A stretch of 64,000 nt of DNA from Pegoplata infirma (lineage: Eukaryota > Arthropoda > Insecta > Diptera > Anthomyiidae): assembly GCA_963921195.1 (NCBI GenBank), contig OY992537.1, positions 67,696,040 to 67,760,039 of the forward strand. Reading direction: 5' to 3'. This document shows, piece by piece, positions 23,411-35,473 of this stretch. The position numbers and the translations under genes are program-made. Within the stretch, counting starts at the first letter, position 1. The number at the start of each line of letters is the position of its first letter. Below the pieces are notes generated by a model. It was not told the origin of the DNA and ran no database searches. It saw nothing but the letters and a program-made list of their open reading frames with translations.

Positions 23411-24858
23411 TTGGGGTTTTCGTGTCAACTGACACAACTTTTGAAACCGATGTCTTCCGATCGGGATGAAATTTGCACCAAGGTTAGTCCTATTGGATAG
23501 TAGTTCAGACACAACGAGATCGGTCAAGAACCCTCTGAGTTAGAGGGGGTCGAAATTTGACATTTTTGCCAAAGAGGTGTTGATTCTCATCCATGTAGCT
23601 TCCCTAGTAAAAATGGTTTTGTATATATCCATGTATTAATTGATACAAATATATCAAATTTTACATAAAGTTATCTTATTATATAAAATTATATAAAAAA
23701 TTTCTCAGATAAGACCAAAATTCGTATAAAATTTTAAAAAATTTTATCGGGAGTTACATCAAATTTTATATAATTTGATACGAAATTTGGTCTTATTTGA
23801 TTGATTTTTTATATAATTAAATGTAATAATATCTCAATATGTATAAAAAGATATATTTGTATAAATTTATACATGGCTATATACGAGATGATTTTTACTA
23901 GGGTTTTTACCTATTGTTTTTAGCAAAATGTGTCCCAAAGATTTTAGATAGCTATTTCTTCAGTCTTTCGAAAAAAATATATAAAAAAAATAAAAAAAAT
24001 TTTTTGATTTTTTTTCTTGAAAATCCATAACTTTTTTGACTTTTTCCTCAAATTGGGCCCTTTTTTTTTTTTTATTCAAAAGAAAGCTTAGGTGTGGACA
24101 GTTAGAGCGGTAGGAGCAAATTTTATAAAAATGTCATTTTGTATGGGAGCCCCCTTAGGAAGTGGAAATAGGGGTAAGGTATGTTCAAGAAAAATGTTGG
24201 GAGGAGAAAATTATTGCAGGTCGGTCTTACATTGCACCCCTCCAGGGGCGTTTCTAGGGGAGTTTTGGGGCTTTTTGAGGATTTTTACCTCTTTACGCCC
24301 AACTTTGACCCCAGTGAGGGGCCATATGGCCACAGCCCCCATTTTTTAGCTCGTGCTTTCTTTTTCGAACCTAAAAAAAATTAGAGGGTATCGCGTATCG
24401 AAATCGAAAACTGGTTAGCTATCTTGAAGAAACGTTTTTTGTGTTCCAGTTAAAAAAAAAAAATTTCATAGATATCCACTCGCATCCCACTAAGCGACCC
24501 CACAGCTCTTAAAGGAAATCACCTAAGCTTTCTTTTGAATCAAAAAAAAAAGGACCCAATTTGATGAAAAAGTCAAAAAAGTTTTGATTTTTAAGAAAAA
24601 AAATCAAAAATTTTTTTTATTTTTTTTTATTTTTTTTTTTTTTTGAAAGACTGAAGAAATAGCTATCTAAACTCTTTGGGACACATTTTGCTAAAAACAA
24701 TAAGTAAGAAGTTACATGGATGAGAATCAACACCTCTTTGGCCAAAGTGTCAAATTTTGACCCCCTCTAACTCAGAGAGTTCTAGACCGATCTCGTTGAA
24801 AAATTGTGTCTGAACTACTATCCAATAGGACTAACCTTGGTGCAAATTTCATCCCGAT
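23411..24858. mobile_element. Fold-back element, shorter copy of the 5413-7486 family
   Basis: Left arm begins GGGGTTTTCGTGTCAACTG and includes TGTCTTCCGATCGGGATG; right arm ends near 24857 with the complement. The central part of copy 1 is deleted, and a smaller TIR element has inserted at 23602-23903. Arms pair over several hundred bases. Confidence 0.75.
23602..23903. mobile_element. Miniature TIR element, CCCTAGTAAAAAT termini
   Basis: 302 bp bounded by CCCTAGTAAAAAT and its complement, interior of ATATAAAATTAT repeats. The interrupted carrier text (CATGTAACTTCTTACC) is continuous in the copies at 5597 and 7290. Target duplication not resolved. Termini resemble those at 29425, 36840 and 63628. 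Confidence 0.65.
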
Positions 24859-24889
24859 ATATATATTTCGTTTTCATTAAATATAATAA

Positions 24890-25208
24890 TATAGAATAAT
24901 TTTTTTATCAATATTTTTTTTTTTTCATCAAAAATTTTCTTATCAACTTTTTTTTCATTAAATATTTGTTTTAAAACTATGTCTTAGAAAACTTTAAGGA
25001 TCAAATATCGGGTCCCCGACCGGTATTTCAATGCGTTTTGCATGGAATATGAAATTAGTAAATCGTTTTTTTTTGTTTTTCTAGAAAAGACGTCAACAAA
25101 AATAAATTTTTTCTATATGTCAAGGTCAAGCTTTTTAACATTTTTGAAATGGCAAAGTCGTAGGGTACAAATGATTCGGCCCAGACGAATTTAACACTTT
25201 CGCTTTTT
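24890..25208. repeat. Minisatellite remnant plus decayed HINE-like terminus
   Basis: 24890-24970 holds a few TTTTTTTTCATCAA units. Then GGTCCCCGACCGGTATTTCA (25010-25029), and a hairpin remnant GATTCGGCCCAGACGAA with ACACTTTCGC (25173-25203). Confidence 0.5.
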
Positions 25209-25850
25209 TTAACTTAAAAAAAATTGTAAAACACAGACAAAAATTTACAAAAAAATATAGTATAAAAACGTTTTTCAGTAATTTTTCTAATATTAAAAAA
25301 TGTTTGTAACAAAAATAAAAAAAAAAAATTTCAAAAACATTTTTTTTTTCACTTTTTTCGGAACTTTCTAATTTTTTATTAAAAAAAAGCAACCCAATTT
25401 TGTGCTTGTTATAATTTAAAAGACGACTGTTCTAAGCGAAATAAAAAATATGTTCCGCTCTACTAAATACCTATACATAAGTTAGAAAAATTTTAAGTAA
25501 GACGCAAACCATTTTTAAAATTTTCCTTCCAGCCGTTTATGAAAATTGAAAAAAAAATCTAAAAACGATCCGGCCTACTGTATAGTATAAGTGCAGAGAA
25601 TAGTGTAGTTTTTTATGACCACCCACAGTTTCATAAAGTTCTTCGTACATGAATGTTATATTTGTAAACTATTTGTAATCAATAAAAAACTTAAGCTGCA
25701 ATTACACAACTACACCACGTTGAAATGAATGTCTAATAAAGTCTGTGTTAATGACCGCTATCAAAAGTTTGAAGAATAACGAGACAAAATCTTGTTCAAG
25801 TTTAAAAGTATTTTTTATAAAAGAAAATAATTTGTTGACGAAATACAATG
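25209..25850. other. AT-rich sequence, no recognised feature
   Basis: No gene or bounded repeat seen; small open frames are A/T-run artefacts. Confidence 0.5.
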
Positions 25851-26028
25851 GGTACGTTTAGCAGAGAAAGCTGCTACTCAGCTGCTCCCCAACATTCTGC
25901 TGAACGGTTTAATTTTTGACATTTCAGTCAACATGTTGAGTGAGCGCTTCTCATCACTGGTAGCGTACAAAAATTATGCTACATTTGATCACAAACTCAT
26001 AAATAAGCTGTTTTATTGAAATTATTTA

Positions 26029-27474
26029 CCCGGCTAAAAATGAATTGTATATGAGCATATATGAACACATCTGACCATACATCATTAATTCGAAAACATA
26101 TATGATCATATATAAACATTAGAGTTAATTTTGAAAATTTGATTTGCGGATATCATCATTTTTTTGAAGGTTTTAGGGGAACTAAAAAGAATGGCGGTAT
26201 TTTTTTGGCAAAAAATTCGCTCCTTGGGGTGGTTCAACGCATCTGAAAACGCGAATTTTGAGCTGATTTTTCTGCAGAGCAAAAACCGCTGAAAATATCG
26301 CAAATCTGATTTCACCAGTCGATTCTACAGCAAAAAATAATACAATGGTCGTTTTTCAAACTCTTAAAAAAAGTTCCAAAAACCCACCACAGAGGGCGGG
26401 AATATAAGGTTTTTCCATTTTCTTTTTAAATTAATTTTTTAAATATGCACAATTAAGGGGCATTTTCAGCTTAACAAAATGGTACCAAATTTTCCGTTCT
26501 ATCACAACCCGTTAAAAAGTTATAAGCTCTTAAAAATGGAGAAAAACACGTTTTTTGAGAACTTTGATCTCAATTTTCTCGAAAACATGACGTGATAGAA
26601 AAATTTGAAAACTAGATTCAGAATCAGCATCGAAATGTTAATCGAAAACAAATTTTATGATCCCAGAATATCATCCAAAAACATCACAAAAAAATCCTCT
26701 CAATAATGCACAAAAATGCGTTTTTTGTGAACTTTGACCTCAATTATCTCAAAAACCTGACGTTACGGAACATTTTGGAAAACAGATTTGGAATCAGCAT
26801 TGAGAGGAAAATCGAAAACGAGTGTCCAGACCGCTGATCCATCCACAAAATTTTCAAATTTCGGTCAGTGTTTTATAATTTTGCCATTAGAAAAAGAACT
26901 TTGAAGCCTTATAACTTTTTAATGGGTTGTGATAGAAAGGTGATTTTTGTACCAATTTTCTTAGCAAAAACTGCCTCTTCATCGTGCATGATTAAAAAAA
27001 TAATTAAAATTTTTTTTTTAAAAAATCGATTTTTCCGCCCCCTGCTGTGGGTTATTGGAACTTTTTTTAAGAGTTCGAAAAACTGCTATTGTATTACTTT
27101 TTGCTGTAGAATCGACTGGTGAAATCAGATTTGCAATATATTCAGCCGTTTTTTTTCTGCAGAAAAATCAGCTCAAAATCCGCGTTTTCAGATGCTTTGA
27201 ACCACCCCAGGGAATGAAAATTTTTCCAAAAAAATACCGGCATTCTTTTTAGCTCCCCTAAATCCTTTAAAAAAATGATGATATCCGATAAACAGATGAA
27301 GTGACATAGTCACCAAACGAACTCTAATAAACATATATTAAAATTGGCGCTTATTCAATATATGACCATATATGGTAAAACATATGATAATATGCGATCA
27401 TATATTGGCCCATCATTAACATAAATTATCATATATGATCGTACATGAGCTTGTATACATTATTTTTAGCCGGG
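26029..27474. mobile_element. TA-flanked element, CCCGGCTAAAAAT termini
   Basis: Termini CCCGGCTAAAAATG and ATTTTTAGCCGGG, flanked by TA at 26027-26028 and 27475-27476. The outer 90-150 bp of each side consists of CATATATGATCATAT-type repeats. The middle is a separate hAT-like element, so the TA element proper is about 230 bp. Confidence 0.8.
26120..27326. mobile_element. hAT-like fold-back element with 8-bp target duplication
   Basis: 1207-bp palindrome with termini TAGAGTT and AACTCTA and exact 8-bp duplication ATAAACAT at 26112-26119 and 27327-27334. Arm landmarks are GGATATCATCATTTTTTTGA near 26138 and its complement near 27275, and CGCGAATTTTGAGCTGATTT near 26251 and its complement near 27170. 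No transposase frame. Interior fragments recur at 11190, 38625, 39356 and 40140. Confidence 0.85.
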
Positions 27475-27672
27475 TATTTTTTTTTTTACGTTATTCAAGA
27501 AAATAATCAAAAAAATAATAAAAAAAAGTATTTTCCACAGAAAAAATAAATGAAAATATAAAAAAATAATAATTTATTCCAATATTTTAAAACATTCATT
27601 AAAAAATGCGTTCAGCAGAGTCAACTAATCAAAACATGTTGAGTAGCAGGTTTCTCTGCTGAACACGCTCAA

Positions 27673-29160
27673 TGTGTGATTTGGTTGCAAAAGAAATGAC
27701 AATTTAATAAAATTTTTCAATGAACCAAAATCAAGTTGAGAGAACGGTAATTCTGATATATATCAAAAATCAGTACTCGGATAACGTTTGTATTTTTTTA
27801 ATAGCCCCTAATCGCAGCATCGGAGTTTACCTACTTTTAATATTTTAGCTTACTAATCTTAGTAGAATCTGCAGAAAACTCTGAAAAGACAGCTTAAAAG
27901 ACTGCTGATTTCCTTAAATAAATATGTTGATTTCAGCAGACAAAATTTAAAAATCTCTGTTGAATTACAGATAAATATGCTAAAATTACATCGAGTTTAA
28001 GACTCTTGTCAGAGTTGGTTTGCTATATTTGTTAATTACACAGGGTTTTTTATCAGCTCGCGTAAAAAGTCGAAAAAGAGCGATTTATACCAATTTTGCT
28101 TGGCTATAATTTCAAACACTAATTTTAGAGCCTCAGTTTTAAACACGAACTTAACTAAATTTGATGCGAGGATTCCAAAACTGGTAATAACTTTTTTCTG
28201 AAAGCTTTAGTTTTCGAGTTATAACAAAAGAAAAATTCGGAAAATTGTTGGTGCGTATGGTGACGTACTTTGTTGTGACATTTCTCGTAAAATAGAGCTG
28301 GCTCGGAAAAGTTAACAGCAATTCTTAAAAATCGGGTCTTGGCACAGTCAAAATCAGTTCACAAACTCTTTGCAAATGTCTGAAGTTGCTAAGCGAATGC
28401 TGATAAAAAGATAAAATTGTTCAGTTATATGATAAACAAACAATTGTTATATCGTTGATGTATAACTCATAAACTAAAGCTGAAACGATAATACTATAAA
28501 TATTTTTGCAATATTCGAGTCTTATTAAGTCTAAATCGTGTCCTTAAACTGTAGCAAAGTGATGATCAGTGGAAAAATTTAAGAAGGACCTAAATGACAA
28601 TTTGAAATTTTAATTTTAGCGATATCTCGAAAACTAATAATGACTCAAAAACAGTAAGAGCATTTTTGGAATAAGCAGATCAGACATACCCATAATCGCC
28701 TTTCACTTTGTTGATACAAGACCAGTGTTGGTAGATATGGACTCACAAATATGCCAAAAATAGCCTATTTTCGAAGATTCCCTAGGATATATCTCGAAAA
28801 CTAGAGCTGACCAAAAAAAACGGTTGCCAGATTTGAAATCAGTGAGCCCCAATTACCTAAAATTAGCTACCAGAACCCGGGCAAAAAAAAAATGTTGCCC
28901 TGTGTTATGCTTTTTAAGAAAAATTTCTAACAAGACAAGTTTCTCTTACGACGCTCTCTAATCTTGAAGTTCACGATGTTGGGTCACGATCTGAGCGTAG
29001 TTAGGAAGACCCTTCACCAGTTTTTTTTTTTACGTAAAAAAACGACAAATTGTTTTTTCTACCCCTTTCAATATAAATAGGGGATGCTAAAAAAATAAAT
29101 TAACCTTTATATTTCCTGCTCTACAATATAATTTTTTTAAAGAATATCTGCGTGTAATGC
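27673..29160. other. Unclassified AT-rich sequence, possible old fold-back arm
   Basis: No coding frame. Phrases such as ATCTCGAAAACTA recur (28625, 28794; variant at 28211), as in the arms of the fold-back families, but no partner arm was found. Confidence 0.35.
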
Positions 29161-29164
29161 AAAA

Positions 29165-30265
29165 GTCATTGATTCTGGGAGATTTTTCGTATAGAAAAAG
29201 TTTCAGATTCTGAGACATTTTTCGTATAGAAAATGTCTCTGATTCTGCAACATTTTTTCTATGAAAACAGGCTCAGGTTCTGAGACACTTTTCGTATAGA
29301 AAAAGTGTCTGATTCTGAGACAGGTTTCGTATAGACTCTGACACGTTTTTCGTATAGAAAAAGTCTCAGATTATGAAATATTTTTCGTATATAAACATTT
29401 TCTATACAAAATATATTTCAGAATCCCAGGTAAAAATGTGAAGGATCAGTACTGATCCGAAAAATGGATCGCTAAGATTATATCAGTTTTAATTGGACGG
29501 ATACAATTTCATCCGAAAAATGGGTTTATCTATATATATAAACCTATTTTTTGGATGACATCCGTCCGAATAAAACTGATCCAAACTTAGCTATCCATTT
29601 TTCGGATCAGTACTGATCTTTCAAATTTCGGTACTGATCTTACTCGGATCAGTACTGATCTTTCAAATCTCGGAGAAGAGGTGGTTTATATAAATATATC
29701 TAAACATTTTTACTCGGGAAAGTCTCAGATTATAGGACATTTTTCCTATAGAAAAAGTCTTAGATAATAAGACGTATTTCGTATAGAAAAAGTTTAAAAT
29801 TCTGGCACATTTTCCGTATCGAAAACGTCTCAGATCTGAGACACTTTTCGTACTGAAAAAGTCTCAGATTCTGAGACAATTTTAGTATAGAAAAAATCTT
29901 AGATTCAGAGATATTTTTCCTATAGAAAGGAGTTTCAGATTCTGAGATATTTTTCCTATAGAAAAAGTTTCAGATTCTGATACATTTTTCGAATAGAAAA
30001 TGTCTCAACATCTGGGAAAATTTTTGTATAGACAATGTCTCAGATTCAGAGACATTTTTCACGTGTCAGATTTTGAGAAATTTTTCCAAAAGAAAAAGTC
30101 TCAAATTCTGAGACATTTTTCGTATAGAAAAAGTCTCAGATTATGAAACATTTTGCGTATAGAAATAGTCTTAGATTCTTAGATATTTTTCGTATAACAA
30201 AATCTCAGAATCTGAAAAATTTTTCGTATAAAAAAGGTCTCAGATTCGGAGATATTAAAAAATAG
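29165..30265. repeat. Tandem array of hairpin-forming ~35-bp units
   Basis: Unit approximates GATTCTGAGACATTTTTC, GTATA, GAAAAAGTCTCA. Within each unit GAGACATTTTTC and GAAAAAGTCTC are inverted around a GTATA loop. Roughly 20-25 diverged units, interrupted by a 294-bp TIR element. Non-coding. Confidence 0.9.
29425..29718. mobile_element. 294-bp miniature TIR element, family P6, copy 1
   Basis: Bounded by CCCAGGTAAAAATG and CATTTTTACTCGGG. Contains GGATCAGTACTGATCC (itself palindromic) and inverted ATGGATCGCTAAGATTA blocks. Same length and sequence as 36840-37133. Splits the tandem array. Target duplication not certain (AA on both sides). Confidence 0.8.
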
Positions 30266-30662
30266 ACAGATTCGTATAGAATAGAAAATATTTTCTAAAA
30301 TGCCATACAAATTTTACAATTTATTTTTAAACCCGCCATTCATTTTGTGATGTAAACTTAAAAAAAACTCGTTTTACGCAACAGTCCAACACATTTTGAA
30401 GGAAACCGCGAGTATGCCTCGCGAAAAGCTGATATTTAAAAGAAAACACGATTTTTTTTATCGAATTCGTGACAGATAAACGGGATGAATTCCAGACTGT
30501 TAGCTACAATATCTACAAACTCTAGTGCAACATTTTTCATTTTGTAGAAGAGGCCGATCTTGACCAAAAAAACGCGAAAATTAAAAATCTCTTTTTTTTT
30601 TTGGGTTTTTGGTTTCAAAACTTAACTGTCTTTCAAACCAACATTAAAATAATCTTTTGTGT
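30266..30662. other. AT-rich spacer, no recognised feature
   Basis: Nothing seen beyond short A/T runs; a 60-codon minus frame is not supported as a gene. Confidence 0.5.
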
Positions 30663-30665
30663 GTA

Positions 30666-31517
30666 CACTCAAAAAAAAAACCGTAATGTTAGCAAAAAAA
30701 GCTTGTAAACCTACAAGAAATTTTGCTGATTTTGAACCCACAATTTTTTTGCTAAAGTTAGCAAAATGTTTTGCCAAAAATTAGTTAACTGAAATTTTTT
30801 TTATTTCACCTCAGTTCATACACATTTGAGGTCCCCATTGGGTTCGGACCCGATAGTTCCAGACCCCGATGGGCCTAGACCTAGTTGGGTTCCTTGAAAA
30901 TCGTCATAGTTTTTGATCCAAAATTTGTGTCCGTTTCGCTCTACCTTGCTTAGTTTTTGAGATACGTGATTTTAGGGGACCACCGGGGTTTTGAGAATTA
31001 CAAAACTCGATAACTTCAAAAATATTATTCGGAAGGCTTTTCATTATTTTGCGGTCTTGTTCTACGTGTTGAGAGCTACAAAAATGCTTTTGGACTTTTT
31101 ATTGTGTTTCGGGAATGCTTACTTTTTTGGATCCAAAGTTAGGACCCATTAGGGTCCACACATGTGAAGAGGACTGGCGATACTATGGTAAGCCCGAGAA
31201 CCAAAAATGGCCTCCATTTTGCTCTATCTGGCTTAGTTTCCGAGATAGAGCCATTTTAAATTTTCTGAAAATAAAAAAAAATTTACCATTTATTTTTGCT
31301 AATATTAGCAAAAAAGCTTGTAAAAATTTGGTCAAGTCAATTGTAAATTTAGCAAAAAAAATTAGCTCAAATTTTGTTTAAAATTGCTAATGCGCTAAAT
31401 GAAGTTTACAAGATATTTTTGCTAACATGCTAATCTCAACTAAAAATTTGCTTAAAGTTAGCTAACCAGCATTAGCAAAAAAAAATTAGTAAATCTACTA
31501 ATGTATTATTTTGAGTG
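30666..31517. mobile_element. TA-flanked miniature TIR element, family P1, copy 2
   Basis: 852 bp, CACTCAAAAAAAA to TTATTTTGAGTG, flanked by TA at 30664-30665 and 31518-31519. Collinear with the copy at 14957-15804 apart from small indels. Confidence 0.85.
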
Positions 31518-31519
31518 TA

Positions 31520-33560
31520 GGTACTGACTTAGTGTGAATAAAAATAAAACTAATAATTAGGTAATGCAAAAAACTTAAAAGTTTTATCGCTTTAAAATTA
31601 GCGGAATAATCGATAAAAGTTGAATTTCTTTGAATGAATAAAATATTATAAAAAGTTACCCTTTGAAGATCTAAAGCAACATTAACAAAAAAAAAACATA
31701 TTTATGCCAAAAGGGGTTTATAGTACTCAAGGCGATACCTGCAGGCTAACTGGTAGTCTGTGATCGTGGGGTTGATTCCCTCCAGAGCCATTGGTCGGTT
31801 TCGCTTCAACTAGTTCTCGGATAGGTTCAAATTAAATTTTGATTTGTAATTATATAGAAATAAACGAAAACTCTTGATTTTGGGATCAAATTAAATGTGT
31901 ATTGCAATCTATTACAAAATTTTGAAGTATTGTTGCTGAAAAGGTAGCCCTCCTCGTTAGTTCAAGGCCCTACAAGAAAATAAGTATTAGTTTGTCAACT
32001 ATTTTTCAAATATCATATGGGAAATATTTTAGTTTTACCAATAGTTAAAAATTGAAGATGATTTATTATGTCTTAACAAAAGCAAAATACCTGTTTTCCA
32101 AATAGTTTTCCACTCATAAAAAATCGGTATGTTTCAAAGAAAAATAAAAAAAAAAAATCTATACCTAAAAAAAATTTAACAAAATCTCAATAGACTTTTT
32201 TCATTCATTTAGAAAAAAACAACACTTAAAACTATTATTTTGAAAAAAAAAACAAACTCTTGGTTTCGTGACTTTTTCGTTGATTTTTTTTTATTCCCAA
32301 AATCAAATTCACATTAAGATCGATTTGTGTGATATTATATCATTAATTTAATTTGTTATATTTTCTGTATAATCCAAGTCACATTAACTGGATCCGTAAT
32401 TAATCATCGATTAATTCTAACCCTAACACTTTATAGTCAATTTAAAAAATGATTTTACCAAGACACTTTACTTTATTAACTTCATTGTTTTCTTCAATTT
32501 AAGAACAGACATACAAAGTTAATAATGAGTGCATTTAAGTGCATTTGATTGCATTAGTAATCTATCATTAAAAATAAAATTAATGATGTTAAAAGAATTG
32601 TAACAATTTTAATGTTAGAAATATGAGAACAAAAAACAATCAATGAAATTTTAATAACTCAAACTTTTAAAAATGTTTTACTGTAAATTTTAGTTCTATC
32701 GTACAAAAAATTGAATTTAAATAAAATCAAAAATTTATATATTAAAAATCCCAGCGAAATTTTTAATAGTGGTCCAATAACTCCGTCAAATAACATATAA
32801 ACATATATAACAACAGAGCTAATTCAACCCGGTGTGTTTTTGGTGAAGTGTATGACTCTGAAATTCTTCTAACATAAAATTGTTTCGGTTTAACAATAGG
32901 AAACTTTTATCCCCCTTGTCTGATTTTTCTGATTTTCGATCTGCCTAGATTATACCCATCCAAAATTCACAGCTTTTCTCATAACTTCTGTGAGGGCAAC
33001 TTCAATATTCTGTAACGATCCTTCCACCCACTGGCCTACCTCCTGAAGGACATAGAATTGGAAATGCGTCTTATTCCTTCAGATACAGTTTCATGATCGC
33101 TACACTTCAGAGTCACCGATTTAACTAAATTCAATACTAATATGACCAGAAGATCGAGATGAAACCTGAGAAGTACACCTATCTATACAAAAAAAGTCTA
33201 ACACTAAGAAAATTACGTCATTAACTGTTTGTACGTTATTTTAAAATGTTATCAGTAAAGTTATTTCAAAAGAAAAATCATAAATTTTATAAAGGATTTA
33301 TAGTTTTCTACTTTTTCTGTATGTTAAAAAATATAAATTTACTGTCTTAAAACTGAATTTTCTGTTACATTCAATTTCGGCAATAAAAAATTTTTTCTAT
33401 TGTTTTACTATTTTTCAATACAAAATAAGTGAATATTCACTAGTTTTTTAATGTTTTTGTTAGTCATTAAATTAACATTTAAAATTCTCTGTTAAATGTT
33501 TTTATTTTAAATGAAAAAAAAAAACAGTGGAATGGTTTTCAAGTAAAATTTCATTTGTTT
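31520..33560. other. AT-rich spacer with one tRNA-like block
   Basis: Apart from 31729-31800 no bounded feature. 32880-32990 includes a few words (TTATCCCCCTTGTCTGATTT, ATCTGCCTAG) reminiscent of the family A interior. Confidence 0.4.
31729..31800 (+). repeat. tRNA-like SINE fragment
   Basis: A-box-like GGCTAACTGGTAGTC and B-box GGGGTTGATTCCC (31768-31780), but with the intervening anticodon arm largely deleted. The following TCGGTTTCGCTTCAAC resembles the segment after the B-box at 10178. A tRNA-derived SINE is the best reading. Confidence 0.5.
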
Positions 33561-33932
33561 TTTCTGCAGGAAACATGTCTCAAAATCTTAGACTTTTTCT
33601 ATATAAAAATGTTTCAGAACCTAAGACTTTTTCTAAAGCAAAAATTTCTCAGAATCTTAAACTTTTTCTACAGGCAAAATGTTTAAACATTTAAAATTTT
33701 TGTATAGGAAATGTTTCAGAAACTCAGACTTTTTCTAAGACCCTTTCTATAGGAAAAACGTCACGGAATTTAATTTTTTTTTTAAACAATCTGTCAAATT
33801 CCGTTACGTTTTTCCTGTAAAAATATTCTTGGAATCTAAAACTTATCTGAAGGAAAAATTTCTTAAAATCTAAAAACATTTTAGAAAAATGTCTTAGAAT
33901 TTAAAACTTTTTCTAAAGAAAAATATATTACA

Positions 33933-34775
33933 AAACAAGTAGAAAAGTTAAATTCGACTTTGCCGAATCTATGAATACCCTCCACAATGCTCTTTTTAAG
34001 TTATAGTAAATTTTCTAACTTGAATAATAACATTTTTGATTAGAAATATTTTATTTTGTGTAAAAACCTTTTTTTTTACTAATCATTGAAAAAAAAAATA
34101 ATTTACTAAATTTTTTTTTAGTGTACAATTTTTTTTGAGTGTAAAATTTTTTTCGAGTGAATTTTTTTTTGTGTAGTGTAAAAATATTTTTGAGTGACAA
34201 AAATACGTTGTAAAATATTTTTGTGACTTACCAATGTTTTTAAAATATGTTTAACTGGTTTTCAACACGTGGATTTAAGGTGAAGCGAATCTGAAATTTA
34301 CGGTTTTGCTAATAACTTTTGAACCACTGGACCGATTTGGCTGAAATTCAATATGAACTAGCTCAGAAGAACGACAAATATATATGCCAAGCTTCAGCAT
34401 CCTCAGAATTGCCGTTAGAAAGGTATCGTGTTTTCGATCTCGTAAATTCGTGAAAAACCATTGCCGAAATTCACTCTTTTGCTCATAACTTTTTAACCAA
34501 TAGACCGATTTTGCTGGATTGCAATACCAACCTGACCAGGTAAATGCCCAACATATATGCCAAACTTCAGAAGCCTCCGTAAAGCCTTTAAAAAGTTAGC
34601 GTGTTTTCAACAGACAGACAGACGGACGGACGGGCGGACATCGCTAGATCGTCTTAGAATCGAACGAGAATCATGAATATATATACTTTATGGGGTCTTA
34701 GACCAATATTTCGAGGTGTTACACACGGAATGACAAACTTATATATACCCTCTATCACTAGAGTGGAGGGTATAA
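33933..34775. mobile_element. HINE-like repeat, family B, complete
   Basis: Starts AAACAAGTAGAAAAGTT with hairpin TTCGACTTTGCCGAA and TACCCTCCAC, contains the GTCY microsatellite (34613-34640) and TATATATACTTTATGGGG, and ends with TACCCTCTATCACTAGAGTG and GAGGGTATAA. About 840 bp. It is the uninterrupted reference for the copy at 51959-53428. Confidence 0.7.
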
Positions 34776-35473
34776 TGAGACTTTTTCTATTAGAAAATGT
34801 TGTGCCTGAATTTTTATCAAAATTGTTTTAAATAAAACATTCTATAATTCTTAGAATTTTCTTTAGAAAAAATCGGAAAATTTTTCGATACAAAAAATAT
34901 CTCAAAACCAAAGAAACTATAGGAAAATTTATAAACATTAAATATAAAAATATGTAAGCAGAAAAAACAAGACTTTTTCTATAGAAAAAGTGTCTCTTAG
35001 TCTGCGAAATTTTTTATAGGAAAAATGTCTAACAACCTGAAACTTTGTTACAGGGAAAATGTCTTCCAATCTGAGTTTATTCTATTGGGAAAAATGTCTC
35101 ACAATCTGAGAATTTTTCTATAGGAATAATGTCTCAAAATCTGAGACTAGGAAAAATTTCTTAGAAATTTTTTTAGAATCGAGAAAATTTATTAAAGAAA
35201 AGTTAAAATTCCTAAACTTTTCCAATATTTTCTTTAGAAAACGATTTGAAACGATCGTTTCAAAATCCGAAAGCTTCGATGTAAGAAGACCGCTTCAGAT
35301 TCGTAGAGTTTTTTGAAATACTAAATTATAGTCAGAGTCTTATTTTTAAGAGAAAAAATTTCTCCGAATTTGAGAATTTCTGATAGGAATTTTATCAGAG
35401 TTTAAGAATTTTGCTATAGCAAGAATTTCATAAATTCTAAAAGCTCAACACGTAGAAAAATATCTTAAAATCT

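Larger units (their letters stand above)
25853..27672. mobile_element. Outer TIR element containing two nested insertions
   Basis: Inverted termini TTTAGCAGAGAAAGCTGC (25858-25875) and TTTCTCTGCTGAAC (27651-27664), each followed inward by CTACTCA-type sequence. The net element is short, because 26029-27474 is a nested insertion. Boundaries are approximate and no target duplication was resolved. Confidence 0.5.

Noticed and set aside
24092..24384. Frames in the GC-richer arm of the fold-back element (also 5877-6191 minus)
   Set aside because: The same peptide appears from both arms of an inverted repeat and is interrupted differently in each copy; no known domain.
29165..30265. CRISPR-like array
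   Set aside because: Repeats are contiguous diverged tandem units without unique spacers, in eukaryote-type DNA.
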